Positions 1 through 10,716 of a DNA stretch of 21,402 nt are shown in pieces. Position 1 is the stretch's first letter, and each line of letters begins with the position of its first letter. The notes under the pieces are model-generated. The model made no database searches. It was not told the origin of the DNA and saw nothing but the letters and a program-made list of their open reading frames with translations. The DNA lies in NCBI GenBank assembly GCA_036897485.1, contig JAYMTF010001770.1, positions 1 to 21,402 of the forward strand, written 5' to 3'. The translations under genes were made by a program, and so were the position numbers. The stretch comes from Pelargonium nanum. Lineage: Eukaryota; Streptophyta; Magnoliopsida; Geraniales; Geraniaceae.

Positions 1-172
1 CATAGGGTTTGGAAACCAAAGGGTAGCCAAAAGTACGAAAACGAACCTTAGGGGCCACAAGTGAAAAAGAACTTTACCATAAGGGTGGAAACTGTAATTA
101 CCTCTTTTTTCAGCAACTAATTTATTTGAACTTTTAAATTTTCAAGGAAGAAGGAAGCTCAGCTTGTAAAAC

Positions 173-1778
173 ATGGCAGAGGAGGTGAAGGAGAAGAAGA
201 GAATTAAAAGAGTTTGCGTTACAGGGGCTGGTGGCTATATTGGTTCATGGGTCGTTAAGCTCCTCCTCTCCAAAGGCTACATCGTCCATGGAACCCTCAG
301 AGAACCTGGTAACCAATTCTTGTTGATTACCAGTTTTTTTTTTTTTTTTTTTTAATTTTTTTATTTTAAAGATTTTGAATTTTGAAGTCAGTTCACAAAT
401 GGGTTTTTGATGGATCAATCCCAGATCGTTTGGAATTGTTAGTAATTTGTGGAAAGTTTTGTTGTACAGGGGACGAAAAGTATGCTCATTTGACCAAACT
501 TGAAAAAGCATCTGAAAACCTGAAGCTTTTCAAGGCAGATTTGCTAGACTATGAGTCTCTACATTCAGCAATTTTAGGCTGCAATGGAGTTCTTCATGTT
601 GCCAGTCCAGTCCCCTCCACTACCATATCAAATCCACAGGTAACAATTCAAAATAAAAGATACATTTTTGGGGATAATATAGTGTAATTGGTTGCTAATA
701 AATCAATTAAACAATTTGTGAACTGTGACAATCCATGTTCACTTTTGATTCCATGTACTGATAGGTAGAAGTGCTCGAGCCTGCTGTAAATGACACTCGT
801 AATGTGCTTGAGGCTTGCGTCGATGCTAAAGTTGAGCGGGTTGTTGTTGTCTCGTCTACTGCTGCTGTTCTTCAGAATCCGGGGTGGAAGGATGAAATTA
901 TGGATGAGAATTGCTGGTCTGACTTGGAGTATTGCAAAGCTAATAAGGTAATCTAATCTGAATTTCAATCGGGTATTTGAAAAATCGGCTAATTCCATAA
1001 TATTGTATATGTAAATCCAGAGATGGTATGCTGCTTCTAAAACTGAGGCAGAGAGTGAGGCGTGGGAGTACGCAAAAACAAGGGGCCTTGATGTTGTGAC
1101 ACTTTGCCCGCCCTACGTTTGGGGGCCGATTCTTCAATCCACGATGAATATGAGTAGCTCGCTTCTTATGAACTTTATGAAAGGTATCTAATATCATTCA
1201 TTTCCAATACATATTGTATCAGCCTATGAATACACATCTGAGAAATGAGAACGTTACTTCTTGTTATGGCCAATATATCTTGACATGGTAGTTATGAATT
1301 TGAAATTTCTGGTAGCTGTTTTCTCTGTTGAGCATGTGATTGCCAAATGAGTATGGTTGTTAATTGTTTCTTAAAAGGATTCGAGACTCTGGAGAATGAT
1401 GTAAAAAGTGTAGTAGATGTACGGGATGTGGCTGAAGCGGTGCTTATGCTTTATGAGAAACCTGAAGCTAAAGGGAGATATATATGTGTCGCGTTCCACA
1501 TCAAGGGACAGGAAGTTCTCGACAAACTCACACGTTTATATCCTAACTACAAGTATCCTAAGAAGTAAGCTAGATACCCTTACGTAACCTTTCTGTTCAA
1601 CGTGAGCTTTTTCTTATACATATGCTTACATTTTGGCAGTATCATCGACAAGGGGCACAAAGGTAAGCTGAGTTCGGAGAAGCTAAAAAGGATAGGTTGG
1701 ACGTACAGGCCACTGGAAGAAACTATTGTCAATTCGATTGAAAGCTACCGCAAGGCGGGACTCTTGGCTGAAAACTAG
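173..1778 (+). CDS. CRL: Cinnamoyl-CoA reductase-like SDR, array gene 1
   Basis: Six exons can be joined with clean GT-AG borders: 173-308, 470-639, 765-947, 1021-1183, 1378-1564 and 1640-1778. They encode 325 residues, a normal length for this family. The protein is an extended SDR. It has an N-terminal Rossmann motif [10 protein letters not shown], a VHGTLRE stretch whose Arg suits NADPH, the SS pair at residues 132-133 and catalytic Tyr166 and Lys170 in RWYAASK. DVRDVA and the late SEKL..GW..RPLEET motif are also present. The bona fide CCR signature NWYCYGK is absent, so this is placed in the CRL branch (like Arabidopsis At2g33590/At2g33600) rather than called a lignin CCR. It is probably a cytosolic NADPH-dependent reductase with unknown substrate. 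The start at 173 was chosen because it is the first ATG of exon 1 and the closest duplicate (gene 2) starts at the matching place. Intron 1 contains a run of 20 T (334-353). Confidence 0.9.
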
Positions 1779-2435
1779 AAATTATAGGCCCTTATGTTAT
1801 ATTTGGCTTCAATATATATAAACTTCACAATAATGTACTTTGAATTGTCTGCTTGTACAGTTGAACTTGTACTTATTTGTCAATTCAAATGTAGGTTGAT
1901 CGACCTTTCATTGATAAGCAAGTGGTTCAGAGGTGAAGAGCAAGAAACTTGTCTGCAAGTTTTAAGGTCTTAGTACCAAATTAGTGGTAGAAATCAATGA
2001 CATGGTTTTATCAATGATCTTCTGGTAATCTCGAGGACTAATTACCAAATTAGTGGTATTGGTGGTTGAATTTTTCGAGCTAATAGTATGTTAGTATTTT
2101 ATTTAGTACGATGAGATTTAAAATTTAAGTTACTCTTCCAAAATTTTAATTATTGATTGTATGTGGGTGCGGGGATCATTGTGTTGATTCATCGAACTTG
2201 GACATGGACCGGTCTAATTGGATCTAGAATCAAGTTGTTTGAACTGCGGGTCATCTTGAATGAACTGTATGAGAACTGGGTCGCATAGACTATGGGTCGG
2301 TTTGAATGTTCCATGTATGAATTTAGATCAAACTTGGTCGAATTCGGTTGGAACATGGGACCTTCATTGCCTCCGTTACCACTTGTGCAGTCTTTTTATT
2401 TTGGCCAACTGACTTGAGCTCTCTAATATGATATA
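1779..2435. other. Spacer after gene 1: 3' flank and degenerate repeats
   Basis: There is no gene here. Up to about 1945 the sequence is the 3' flank of gene 1 and is recognisably similar to the 3' flank of gene 2 (about 5281-5435), so the duplication included it. A 16-bp direct repeat, TACCAAATTAGTGGTA, occurs at 1974-1989 and 2043-2058. From about 2200 to 2370 there are loosely repeated GGTC/GGTTGGAAC-type blocks that I cannot classify. Confidence 0.5.
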
Positions 2436-2696
2436 CTCCCTCCGTCCCAAAATGAGTGTCCTGTTTGTCTAAATTTTTTGTCCCAAAATGAGTATTATGT
2501 TTCTATTTTTAGGTTATTATATTATTGTTTTTCTCATAAAACCCTTATCACTTATGCACTAATGGAAAATCTAATCTGAAGTGCACATTGGTGTATGAGG
2601 GAAAATGAGGGTAATATTGAAAACACATTAAATTATCTGGTAATCCTTAATTTTTGCAAAAAATGGAAACAGGACACTCATTTTGGGACGGAGGGG
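2436..2696. mobile_element. Stowaway-type MITE (Tc1/mariner-derived)
   Basis: The left end CTCCCTCCGTCCCAAAATGA is matched in inverted orientation by the right end TCATTTTGGGACGGAGGGG. The near-perfect inversion covers about 30 bp, with one base missing at the right tip. The element is flanked by TA dinucleotides (2434-2435 and 2697-2698), the expected target duplication. CTCCCTCCGT is the classical Stowaway terminus. At 261 bp it has no coding capacity and is a non-autonomous element. It sits about 460 bp upstream of the start of gene 2. Confidence 0.92.
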
Positions 2697-3153
2697 TAGT
2701 CTATCTACAATATTAATACACTCTAAAAGTGTAACAGTACAAACGCTCATTTCATTGTTTTTAGGGTTAATTACAGATAACCCCTACAAACTTTCAACTT
2801 AAAACAAATATATCTCTAAAACTTTCAGTATTGAAAGATAACCCCATGTACATTCCAAAACACATAAAACACATATGTCTCAAGCAATGATCTATGTCTT
2901 AAAAGAGAAATAGCACGAACTCGCTACTACTATTATAATATTATCTTTATTGAATTTGACAAACACATTGGATAAGTGTCATGTGCAACCTAAGAAAGTA
3001 ATGCAGTATTTTCTATACTATTATAATCTTGTTATTTAGGTGGTTTGCCTTGGAGCATACTCCATGGTTAGCTAGTAAAGTTGAATATATAATGGGCGCT
3101 GTGCAGAGAACCAATAAATTTCAATAGAAAGAAAGTTCAGAGCTTGCAAAATA
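2697..3153. other. Gene 2 upstream region with possible repeat relic
   Basis: There is no gene. At 2764-2850 a GGGTTAATTACAGATAACCCC block is followed by a second AGATAACCCC copy with Thr/Lys-poor AT-rich filler between. This style is common in terminal regions of degenerate plant DNA transposons, but I found no matching inverted end. The last 120 bp are the proximal promoter and leader of gene 2. Confidence 0.35.
3086..3093 (+). promoter_or_regulatory. Candidate TATA box of gene 2
   Basis: TATATAAT lies 61 bp upstream of the gene 2 ATG at 3154. That would put transcription start near 3115-3120 and give a leader of roughly 35-40 nt. The call rests on motif and spacing only. Confidence 0.4.
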
Positions 3154-5280
3154 ATGGCAGAAGAGGCGAAGGAGACAAGGGGAATTAGAAGAGTCTGCGT
3201 TACAGGAGCTAGTGGCTATATTGGTTCGTGGGTCGTCAAGCTCCTCCTCTCTAATGGCTACATCGTCCATGGAACCCTCAGAGAACCCGGTAACAATTTC
3301 TTCTCATTCTTCACCAATTTTGATTTTTGAAGTCAGTTCACAAATGGGTTTTTGATGCTTCGACATTTTTAGTAATTTGTGGAAATTTCTGTTGAGCAGG
3401 GGATGAAAAGCATGCTCATTTGACCAAACTTGAAAAAGCATCTGAAAACCTGAAGCTATTCAAGGCAGATTTGCTGGATTATGAGTCTCTCAGTTCAGCT
3501 ATTTCAGGTTGCAATGGAGTTCTTCATGTTGCCAGTCCAGTCCCCTCCAGTGTATCAAACCCACAGGTAACAAAACCTAAGGGCCCGTTTAGTTGTAGAA
3601 AACGGTTTTCGTTTTCAGCTTTCAGTTTTCATTTTCAGCTTTATGTTCTCTATGAAAAACTCGGAGAATTTAGAAAATTAAACCTGTTAAAATATGTAAA
3701 AATGAGTTTTCTTTTTGGAAAACTCAAAAAGTTTTCCATTTTCAAGCTATTTTGGAAATCTGGAAAACAGTTTTCTATTTTGCAATTTTCTGTTTTCCAA
3801 ATAGAAAACTGTCCAACTAAACAAGTTTTACAGTTTTCTGGAAGGAAATACTCCAAAAGATTCCATTTTTATTACCTAATATACTGTGAAATATGCAAAC
3901 CCATCTTCAACAAATGTTTTGGTTCCATGTGCTAATAGGTAGAACTGGTTGAACCTGCTGTGAAAGGCACACTTAATGTTCTTGAGGCCTGTGTTGAGAA
4001 TAATGTTGACCGTGTTGTTGTCGTCTCTTCTGTTGCTGCCGTTTTTCAAAATCCTGGGTGGAACAGTGAAATTATGGATGAGAATTGTTGGTCTGACATG
4101 GAGTATTGCAAAGCTAATAAGGTAGTCCAATCTGAATTTCAATCAAGTCTTTGAAGAATAGGCTAATTCCATAATCTTGTATATGTAAATCCAGAGATGG
4201 TATGCTGCTTCCAAAACTGAGGCTGAGAGTAAGGCTTTGGAGTATGCAAAAACAAGTGGCCTTGATGTTGTAACACTTTGTCCGACCTATGTTTGGGGGC
4301 CGATTCTTCAATCCACAATGAATTTTAGTAGCTTGCTTCTTTTGAACTTTATGAAAGGTATCTAATTTCATTATCTTACAACATAGTATAGCAGTCTATA
4401 TATGAACATACATGTGAAAGATAAAAATTGCAGACTAATAGCTTGCAGCTTCCTACCAGAACGTTTACTTCTTGTTATTGCCACCATATATTGAATGTGC
4501 TTTTAATATAATATGTTGTGAATTCTGTTTCCAGTGTATCATATGATTTAAGTTGGAGTTCACAAATCACGAATTGAGAGTAACTCATCTGTCAAAATAT
4601 TATGATGTTATTGAACATTCAAGATTCTAAACCCCAAGAGAATTATCAATTGATAGAACACGCTTTTGAGTATGATTACAGTTTCAATATGATGCTTTAT
4701 TTTTTACATGTGCTAATTAGATTTCAAGTTTTCTTGGTAATTTTGATTTGAGCTTGAGATTTCTTGTGCTAATGGTTCTTAATCATTTCTGAAAAAGGAG
4801 GTGAAACTCTGACAAACGAAGTAAAGACTGTAGTAGATGTACGTGATGTGGCTGCAGCGATTCTTATGGCTTATGAGAAACCTGAAGCTAAAGGGAGATA
4901 CATATGCTCAGCATTCCAAATCAAGGGACAAGAAGTTGTGGACAAACTCAAAACTCTATATCCTAACTATAAATATCCTAAGAAGTAAGCTAGCTACACT
5001 CACACAACCTGTTTGTTTGATGTGATTCTATTCGGATTTATCACAATTCACAATTTGTCTGTTGATGGTTTTCCAGTTTGATATTTACAGCAATCTGAAC
5101 TAATTAGTTGTTTTCTTATACATATGCTTACGTGCTGACAGTATCATTGACATGGATTACAAATGTATGCTGAGTTCAGAGAAGCTACAAAGGCTAGGTT
5201 GGAGTTACAGGCCACTGGAAGAAACTATTGTGGATTCCATTGAAAGCTACCGCAAGGCAGGACACTTGGCTGAGAACTAG
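3154..5280 (+). CDS. CRL: Cinnamoyl-CoA reductase-like SDR, array gene 2
   Basis: Exons 3154-3289, 3400-3566, 3939-4121, 4195-4357, 4798-4984 and 5142-5280 join to 324 residues. The protein is near-identical in plan to gene 1. It has [10 protein letters not shown] for the dinucleotide, SS at 131-132, Tyr165 and Lys169 in RWYAASK, the DVRDVA motif and a C-terminal ...[12 protein letters not shown]. Intron 3 aligns almost base for base with intron 3 of gene 1 (73 versus 74 bp), which marks a recent duplication. Two introns differ. Intron 2 (3567-3938) is 247 bp longer than in gene 1 because of an insertion, and intron 4 (4358-4797) is also longer. The reading frame shows no damage, so the gene is probably functional. 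It is likely an NADPH-dependent reductase; the substrate is not inferable and the CCR signature NWYCYGK is absent. Confidence 0.9.
3581..3850. mobile_element. Probable small transposon insertion in gene 2 intron 2
   Basis: This stretch is absent from the matching intron of gene 1. It opens with GGGCCCGTTTAGTTG, a hAT-like or other class II MITE style of terminus. It also contains a 9-bp perfect inverted pair, GTTTAGTTG at 3587-3595 and CAACTAAAC at 3814-3822, around an interior rich in GAAAAC/GTTTTC repeats. The GGGCCC tip has no partner on the right. A 6-bp ACCTAA occurs at 3575-3580 and 3874-3879 and could be a target duplication, but then the ends would not be inverted. The borders are therefore uncertain. 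Confidence 0.5.
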
Positions 5281-5725
5281 AAAAAGTAGCACCTTCTGTT
5301 AATTTTAAGCTTCAATATAATTTTCACAATAAAGTAATATGAATAGTCTTCTTGAGCAGTTGAATGAACTTGTCTTTTATGTGTTAATTCAAGTGTGGAT
5401 GTGGTTTTATTGATGATCAAGTGGTCCACAGGTGTGGGATCGATTGAGATTAGTAAATTGGCTCATTTGGGTTTTATGTTTCAACAACTCTGTTATAGAA
5501 TTGTATATATATACTTGTCATTTTCCACTTTTACTGTTCTTGTTGTGATGAGAATCATAGAATAATTTAGTCAAATTTGGGGGCTACTTGTGGACTAACT
5601 GAGTCATGATCATGATAGATTTGGATGGCCAGATAAACCTACCCTACATAAGTTACAGAGGTGCTAAATCTTGACTGTTCTTCTGACTAATTGTAAGCTA
5701 CAGAGTACAGAGATTTTATGGTGAA
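5281..5725. other. Spacer between gene 2 and gene 3
   Basis: The first part is the 3' flank of gene 2, resembling that of gene 1. The rest is an AT-rich promoter region of gene 3 with an AC-type element near its end. No coding sequence is seen. Confidence 0.5.
5637..5643 (+). promoter_or_regulatory. AC element (ACCTACC) upstream of gene 3
   Basis: ACCTACC matches the AC-I element bound by R2R3-MYB regulators of phenylpropanoid genes. It ends 82 bp before the ATG of gene 3. A 7-mer can occur by chance, so only its position next to a CCR-family gene gives it weight. Confidence 0.4.
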
Positions 5726-7355
5726 ATGGACATGGACATGGAGAAGGGAAGGGTGTGTGTGACAGGAGCTGGAGGTTACATAGCTTCATGGGTTGTTAAG
5801 CTTCTTCTCTCCCAAGGCTATGTAGTCCATGGAACAGTTAGAGAAATCAGTAAATTCACTACTCCTCTCTTATATGCCTTCTTGACTTTTTTCATTTGTC
5901 ATTCTTCAATCACTTGAACTGTAATTAGAAATTGATATAGCACTGTATTCTAAATTATGATATGCTAGAGAAATACTTTGTGTATGATACGATCGAATGC
6001 AATCTTGATTGATTAATTGATTCACTTGTTGGATAATTTAATGTTAATTCAGATATTGGTTTTGTTCTTGAGGTGTTTTTGTTTGGTTTTCTGACAGGTG
6101 ATGAGAAGTGTGCTCACCTGAAGAAACTTGACAAAGCATCTGAAAACCTGAAACTCTTCAAGGCAGAGTTATTGGACTATGACTCTCTTCGTTTGGCGAT
6201 TGCAGGATGTGCTGGTGTTCTACACATTGCCAGTCCAGTTCCATCCACCAATGTACCAAACCCGGAGGCAAGAAACACTGTATCTTTTGTTACCTTCTTC
6301 ATGTTTCAATCACTTTGTGTAGAACTGGCTTTTCCATTTGCTCTCATTTTACTCTGTCCAGGCACAAGTGCTTGAACCCGCCATAAAGGGCACTCTTAAT
6401 GTTCTCAAGGCATGTGTTGAAGCAAACATCAAGCGAGTTGTTTTCGTGTCCTCTTTTGCTGCAATTGGGATGAACCCAAGCTGGCCAAAGGACCAAATCA
6501 TGGATGAAACTTGTTGGTCTGACAAGGAACACTGCAGAGAAAATGAAGTAATCAATCACACTTCATTGTGCCATTTACATCCTCTAACATTTCTTAGTAG
6601 TTCCAAAGTATACAATACACAATTCAAAGTGGTCTCTATTGCTTGTGTAGCAGAGATGGTATTGTCTTTCGAAAACTGTAGCCGAGACTGAGGCATGGGA
6701 GTATGCAAAAAGAACCGGTCTTGATCTCGTGTCTCTCTGCCCTACTATGGTTTTCGGGCCAGTTCTACAGCCCACATCGAACGCGAGCACATTGATTCTC
6801 ATTAATCTCCTGAAAGGTATTTATCTTTTTTTTTTCATCAGCAAGCGTAACAACTGAAAACTATCATTTTCTGATATGCACAAGGCAATAACTTACTGCA
6901 CAACATATATGCATTGTCACGTATGCAGAAGGGTACGAGTCATTGGAAAACAAGGTTAGACGTATAGTTGATGTGCGCGATGTAGCTGCAGCAGTGGTTA
7001 TGGCGTACGAGAAACCTGAAGCTGAGGGACGATACATTTGCACGTCACATTGGATCTATTTCAAAGATTTGGTGGACAAGTTGAGGAGCATATATCCTGA
7101 CTACAATTACCCTAAAAAGTAATTAGCTTATTGTGCCTTGACTTGAATATGTTTGTACAATGATCATTATTTAGTACTGTAACTTGTTTCTTATTCATGT
7201 GTCCGCTTGTTAGCAGCTACACTGAGACGAATAACAAAGAAATGGCGAGTTCTGAGAAGCTGCGAAAATTGGGTTGGACTTCCAGATCGCTGGAGGAGAC
7301 TCTTGTTGATTCTATTGAAAGCTACCGAAAGAGTGGAATCTTGGACTATGAGTAG
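5726..7355 (+). CDS. CRL: Cinnamoyl-CoA reductase-like SDR, array gene 3
   Basis: Exons 5726-5849, 6098-6267, 6362-6547, 6654-6816, 6929-7118 and 7217-7355 join to 323 residues. Visible motifs are [10 protein letters not shown] for NADPH, VHGTVRE, SS at residues 128-129, Tyr163 and Lys167 in RWYCLSK, DVRDVA and [10 protein letters not shown]. The exon plan equals that of the neighbours, but sequence is intermediate between genes 1/2 and genes 4/5. Three in-frame ATGs open the protein (MDMDM). The first, at 5726, has purine at -3 and G at +4 and is preferred. Intron 2 starts with GC (GAG|GCAAGA). A GT 12 nt later, in frame, would add ARNT but fits the homologues less well. The last intron ends TAGCAG, a tandem acceptor that could add one residue. 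Substrate unknown; RWYCLSK differs from the true CCR signature. Confidence 0.88.
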
Positions 7356-8585
7356 TATATGTTGTTGCTGTTGTTATTTTCGATGTTCTTACATTTCTTG
7401 ATGTTTTTATTGCAAGAATTAAATCATATTGTGCTCGTTTCCTAATAGGGTGTCTTCAATGGCACCAAAGAAGTCAAGAAAATGGAGGGTAGTAGAATTT
7501 ACCTGACACTTTCTTGTGACATTTTTTTGTATAATCCTCATGCCTCTCATGAACCTTTCTCTTGACTTTTGCAATCTCATTTAGTTAAAACTACTTTAGT
7601 TGAGTTAGTACTCATCTAAACACACGTAGACACAAGTGAAAACATCAAACTCATGGAAACTTAACCTTAAATGTTAGAAGTTTTTTCTATCACCGAGCGT
7701 ACCAACCGAATCTCGAAGCAAGCGCTTTAAGCCACCTGCCGTACGTGATGATAGTTGGTCCTTAAATGTGAGAAGTGAAACTGAGTGTACTTTCTATTTT
7801 GAAAAAAAAAGGAAGTAAAAGTGTTGGTGTGATATATTTACTCTTGAATCATCTTGATAATGTATTATTATAAACCAAATGATAGTGTGATATATTTACT
7901 CTTGTATTCTTATGATCACGTGTTAAGAGAAACTAACTAATTTATTATTATGATACTATTGACAATGCTTCCTAAAAAAAGAAATACCGACACTCATTTT
8001 GGAACGAATAGAGTACTAACTAATTTATTATAAAAATACTATTGACATTTCATGCCTGATTAATTTCTTAAAAAAGTAAAGTGTACACATATTTTACAAC
8101 AAATTTTAAAGAGAAACATCACAAGTACTGAGACTGAGGGAGTATTTTTTTTTTCTTTACAAAAGGAGTATATTGTCAGGGGTTGTTTTAACTTTAAGAT
8201 CATACATGTTTTGGCAATTACCTCTAAGATTGTGCAGAGTGTAAATGAATATATTATAAAATGATTATGTACTCGTTACGTGGAGTTATATTATAAAGGA
8301 GGTTATATATATGTACACAAGTCACAAGGGAAGAGGACCAACTCACATAAGCGACAAGAAGCAGAGCAAGAGTGTCACGGATCATGAGAGCACATTATAT
8401 ATGGTGTATATATAGATAGAGTTGTGATATTTAATGGAAGGAGCTGATCTTGCATTTGTCCATTTGGCAGTTGGTGGGCAAGTTTGGCACGAAAAGACCA
8501 CCTTCATTACATTTTCATGAACCTTTGTTATTCGGTGGGTCTATTTAATCAGAACCAGCCATGACCAAAGCTTCATTGTTTTGTT
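7356..8585. other. Spacer between gene 3 and gene 4, repeat-rich
   Basis: No gene is seen in this 1.2 kb. It holds an AC-II-like ACCAACC at 7701-7707 of doubtful meaning, tandem and direct repeats plus degenerate Stowaway-like ends between 7827 and 8144, and the promoter of gene 4. TATATATAG at 8407-8415 is a plausible TATA box about 170 bp before the ATG. An out-of-frame ATG at 8561 would lie in the leader. Confidence 0.5.
7827..8144. repeat. Direct repeats and decayed Stowaway-like termini
   Basis: GTGTGATATATTTACTCTTG occurs at 7827-7846 and 7885-7904. ACTAACTAATTTATTAT occurs at 7932-7948 and 8015-8031, each copy followed by an ATACTATTGACA motif. The stretch GACACTCATTTTGGAACGA at 7989-8007 closely resembles the right terminus of the intact Stowaway element near 2696. 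GACTGAGGGAGTA at 8132-8144 resembles another such end. This looks like nested, decayed MITE sequence with local duplication. Confidence 0.55.
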
Positions 8586-10156
8586 ATGGTCCTATTCATG
8601 AGAGAAGCAGAAAGAGTATGTGTGACTGGTGCAGGAGGCTACGTGGCCTCTTGGGTCGTCAAGCTCCTCCTCTCCAAGGGCTACATGGTTCATGGAACTG
8701 TTAGAGACCCATGTGATGCTAAGAATTCTCATCTGAAGAAACTGGAAAACTCCGGCGAGAATCTGCAGCTGTTCAAGACAGACTTGCTGGACCACGAGGG
8801 TCTTTGTGGTGCTGTTGCTGGCTGCACCGGCGTCTTCCATGTCGCCTGCCCGGTTCCTCTTTCCAAAATGTCCAATCCACAGGCATCAAACATAACCGTG
8901 GCCATTTCTTTTTGTTCATCTTTGTTGTTATTTGTCCTGAACTTTCATGTTCCTTTATCTTTCTTATTTCGACTCAAAACTGTATTTTTGTGTTTCAACC
9001 TAATTTGGTCCCTTCACTCCATGAACTTTTAATTATTGACCTAGTTTGGTTTTTGAAAGTTCAAGTCTAAATTGGGTCAATATTTGAAAATTCATGTACT
9101 ATTTTGGGTTAAAATTGCAAATTGGGTCTTTTACCTTGTTGTTTTGATGAGAAGTTGAAGTTGGAGGATACAGGTTAGTTGTACAATGTAGGTGATATCC
9201 TTAAATTTTCAGGTGGAAATGATTGAGCCAGCCATAATTGGTACTAGGAATGTTCTAAATGCTTGTCTGAAAGCCAAAGTCAAGAGGGTTGTGGTTGTAT
9301 CATCTGTTGGGGCTGTTATGGTGAACCCCAACTGGCCAAAGGACAAGGTCATGGATGAGGAATGTTGGTCTGATGTCGAATTTTGCAAGGCAATTGAGGT
9401 AACAACTAGCTAAATTGTCCATAGATATGAACAAAACACTACTGTTTTTGTTTTGATTTGGACCATGTTTCGGTTGTAAACTAAACTGTTACTTTACTGT
9501 CCCAGAACTATTATTGGGTAGCCAAAACAATGGCAGAGAGTGAAGCTCTGGAGTTTGGGAAGAGAACTGAACTAGACATCATAACAATTTGTCCATCTGT
9601 TGTTATTGGACCTAGGTTGCAACCCACTATCAATACCAGTAGTTTAGTGCTTCTTGCACTCCTCACAGGTTTTTCCTTGCAACCCAACATTAATATATGT
9701 TGTTGTGTTTGGCAAGAAATTGTATAAATTTTCTTGGATGTTTAATAGATGGGGTTGAAGAAGTAGAAGATGTTGCTCATCCGCTGGTGGATGTGCGCGA
9801 TGTTGCTGAAGCATTGTTGCTCGTATATGAGAAGCCTGAAGCCGAGGGAAGATACATTTGTACTTCATATACAAAAAGGATGAGAGCTTTAGCAGAAAAG
9901 TTGAGGAGCATGTATCCCAATTACAGCTGCAATAGAAAGTAAGTTAAAGCACCATACAAATCCTATTTCCTTAGTCTCAAAAGTGTGTACTCATATTTTT
10001 GCATGTCATGGCAGGTTCATTGATGTAGCGAGAGACGCGAATCCTATAACGTCCGAGAAGTTGCAGAACTTGGGATGGAAGTGTAGAACCTTGGAAGAGA
10101 CCATAGTAGATTCTGTTAAGGATTTTGAAGAGAGCGGCGTCTTGGGTAAGAAGTAG
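8586..10156 (+). CDS. CRL: Cinnamoyl-CoA reductase-like SDR, array gene 4 (intron 1 lost)
   Basis: Only five exons: 8586-8882, 9213-9398, 9506-9668, 9749-9938 and 10015-10156. They encode 325 residues from the first ATG, or 321 if Met5 at 8598 is used. Met1 has the better start context (G at -3 and +4). The first exon equals exons 1 and 2 of the other copies fused exactly at the usual junction (RDPC|DAKN), with no trace of intron 1. Motifs are [19 protein letters not shown] at 129-130, Tyr164 and Lys168 in NYYWVAK, and DVRDVA. Tyr replaces the usual Trp before the catalytic Tyr. Intron 2 starts with GC (CAG|GCATCA). An in-frame GT at 8898 would insert ASNIT and is less consistent with homologues. 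Intron 2 also carries TTTGGTCC/TTGGGTC-type repeats. Probably an active NADPH reductase of unknown substrate. Confidence 0.87.
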
Positions 10157-10716
10157 TAACACCCAAGAAGTAACTTTTTGTTGTTCAATGCAATCCTTGT
10201 GTTGCAATTTATCAAGCAGTCATGAAACTTTAGTTTTGTGCATTTGTAAGGAAATTAGTTGAACTAGTTTGTAAGTTAAGAAGTTATGTCAGATCAATGG
10301 TATATTTCTTGTTCCAAATTCAATAACATTGAAATTGTCTCGCTCAGTTTCCAAGTTTTAAGGCATTTTTTTCAGGACATATTGAAATTGTCTCATCTAT
10401 AATCTGCAATTTCTTGAACATGATATATTTTGAGTCCAAATTAGTGTGTGTGAGCATTCATACACAAGAAAATCTAAATACATATCTTTATTTAAAATTA
10501 CAGTGGTTGATCAAAAGGGACGTTTTTGGTTTTATTAGTGTCATGTACTGAGAAAAAAAGTTATGCAGAAGATTCTAGGTGAAGATGATAATGATCCCTT
10601 ATTGTCTTGGCATTTCGTGGTAACTTTTGAATGTGCTTCTGATATCTGGTGAGAAGCACTGGTCTCTGGGTACAATTCATTAGCAAAACTGAAACAAACT
10701 TGTCATCAGAGAGATT
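10157..10716. other. Spacer between gene 4 and gene 5
   Basis: This is AT-rich sequence with the 3' flank of gene 4 and the upstream region of gene 5. The phrase ATTGAAATTGTCTC is repeated at about 10328 and 10381. I see no coding sequence, clear TATA box or AC element. Confidence 0.4.

Noticed and set aside
648-1197. Minus-strand open frames across gene 1 (and similar ones across genes 2 and 3)
   Set aside because: They lie opposite well-supported exons and cross splice sites; they recur only because the paralogues are similar.
7701-7707. ACCAACC as a gene 4 promoter element
   Set aside because: It is 880 bp from the gene 4 ATG and only 350 bp after gene 3, so a role is not supported.
173-10156. 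Calling the intact genes bona fide lignin cinnamoyl-CoA reductases
   Set aside because: All lack the NWYCYGK signature (they read RWYAASK, RWYCLSK or NYYWVAK). The motifs fit the CRL branch; the substrate stays open.
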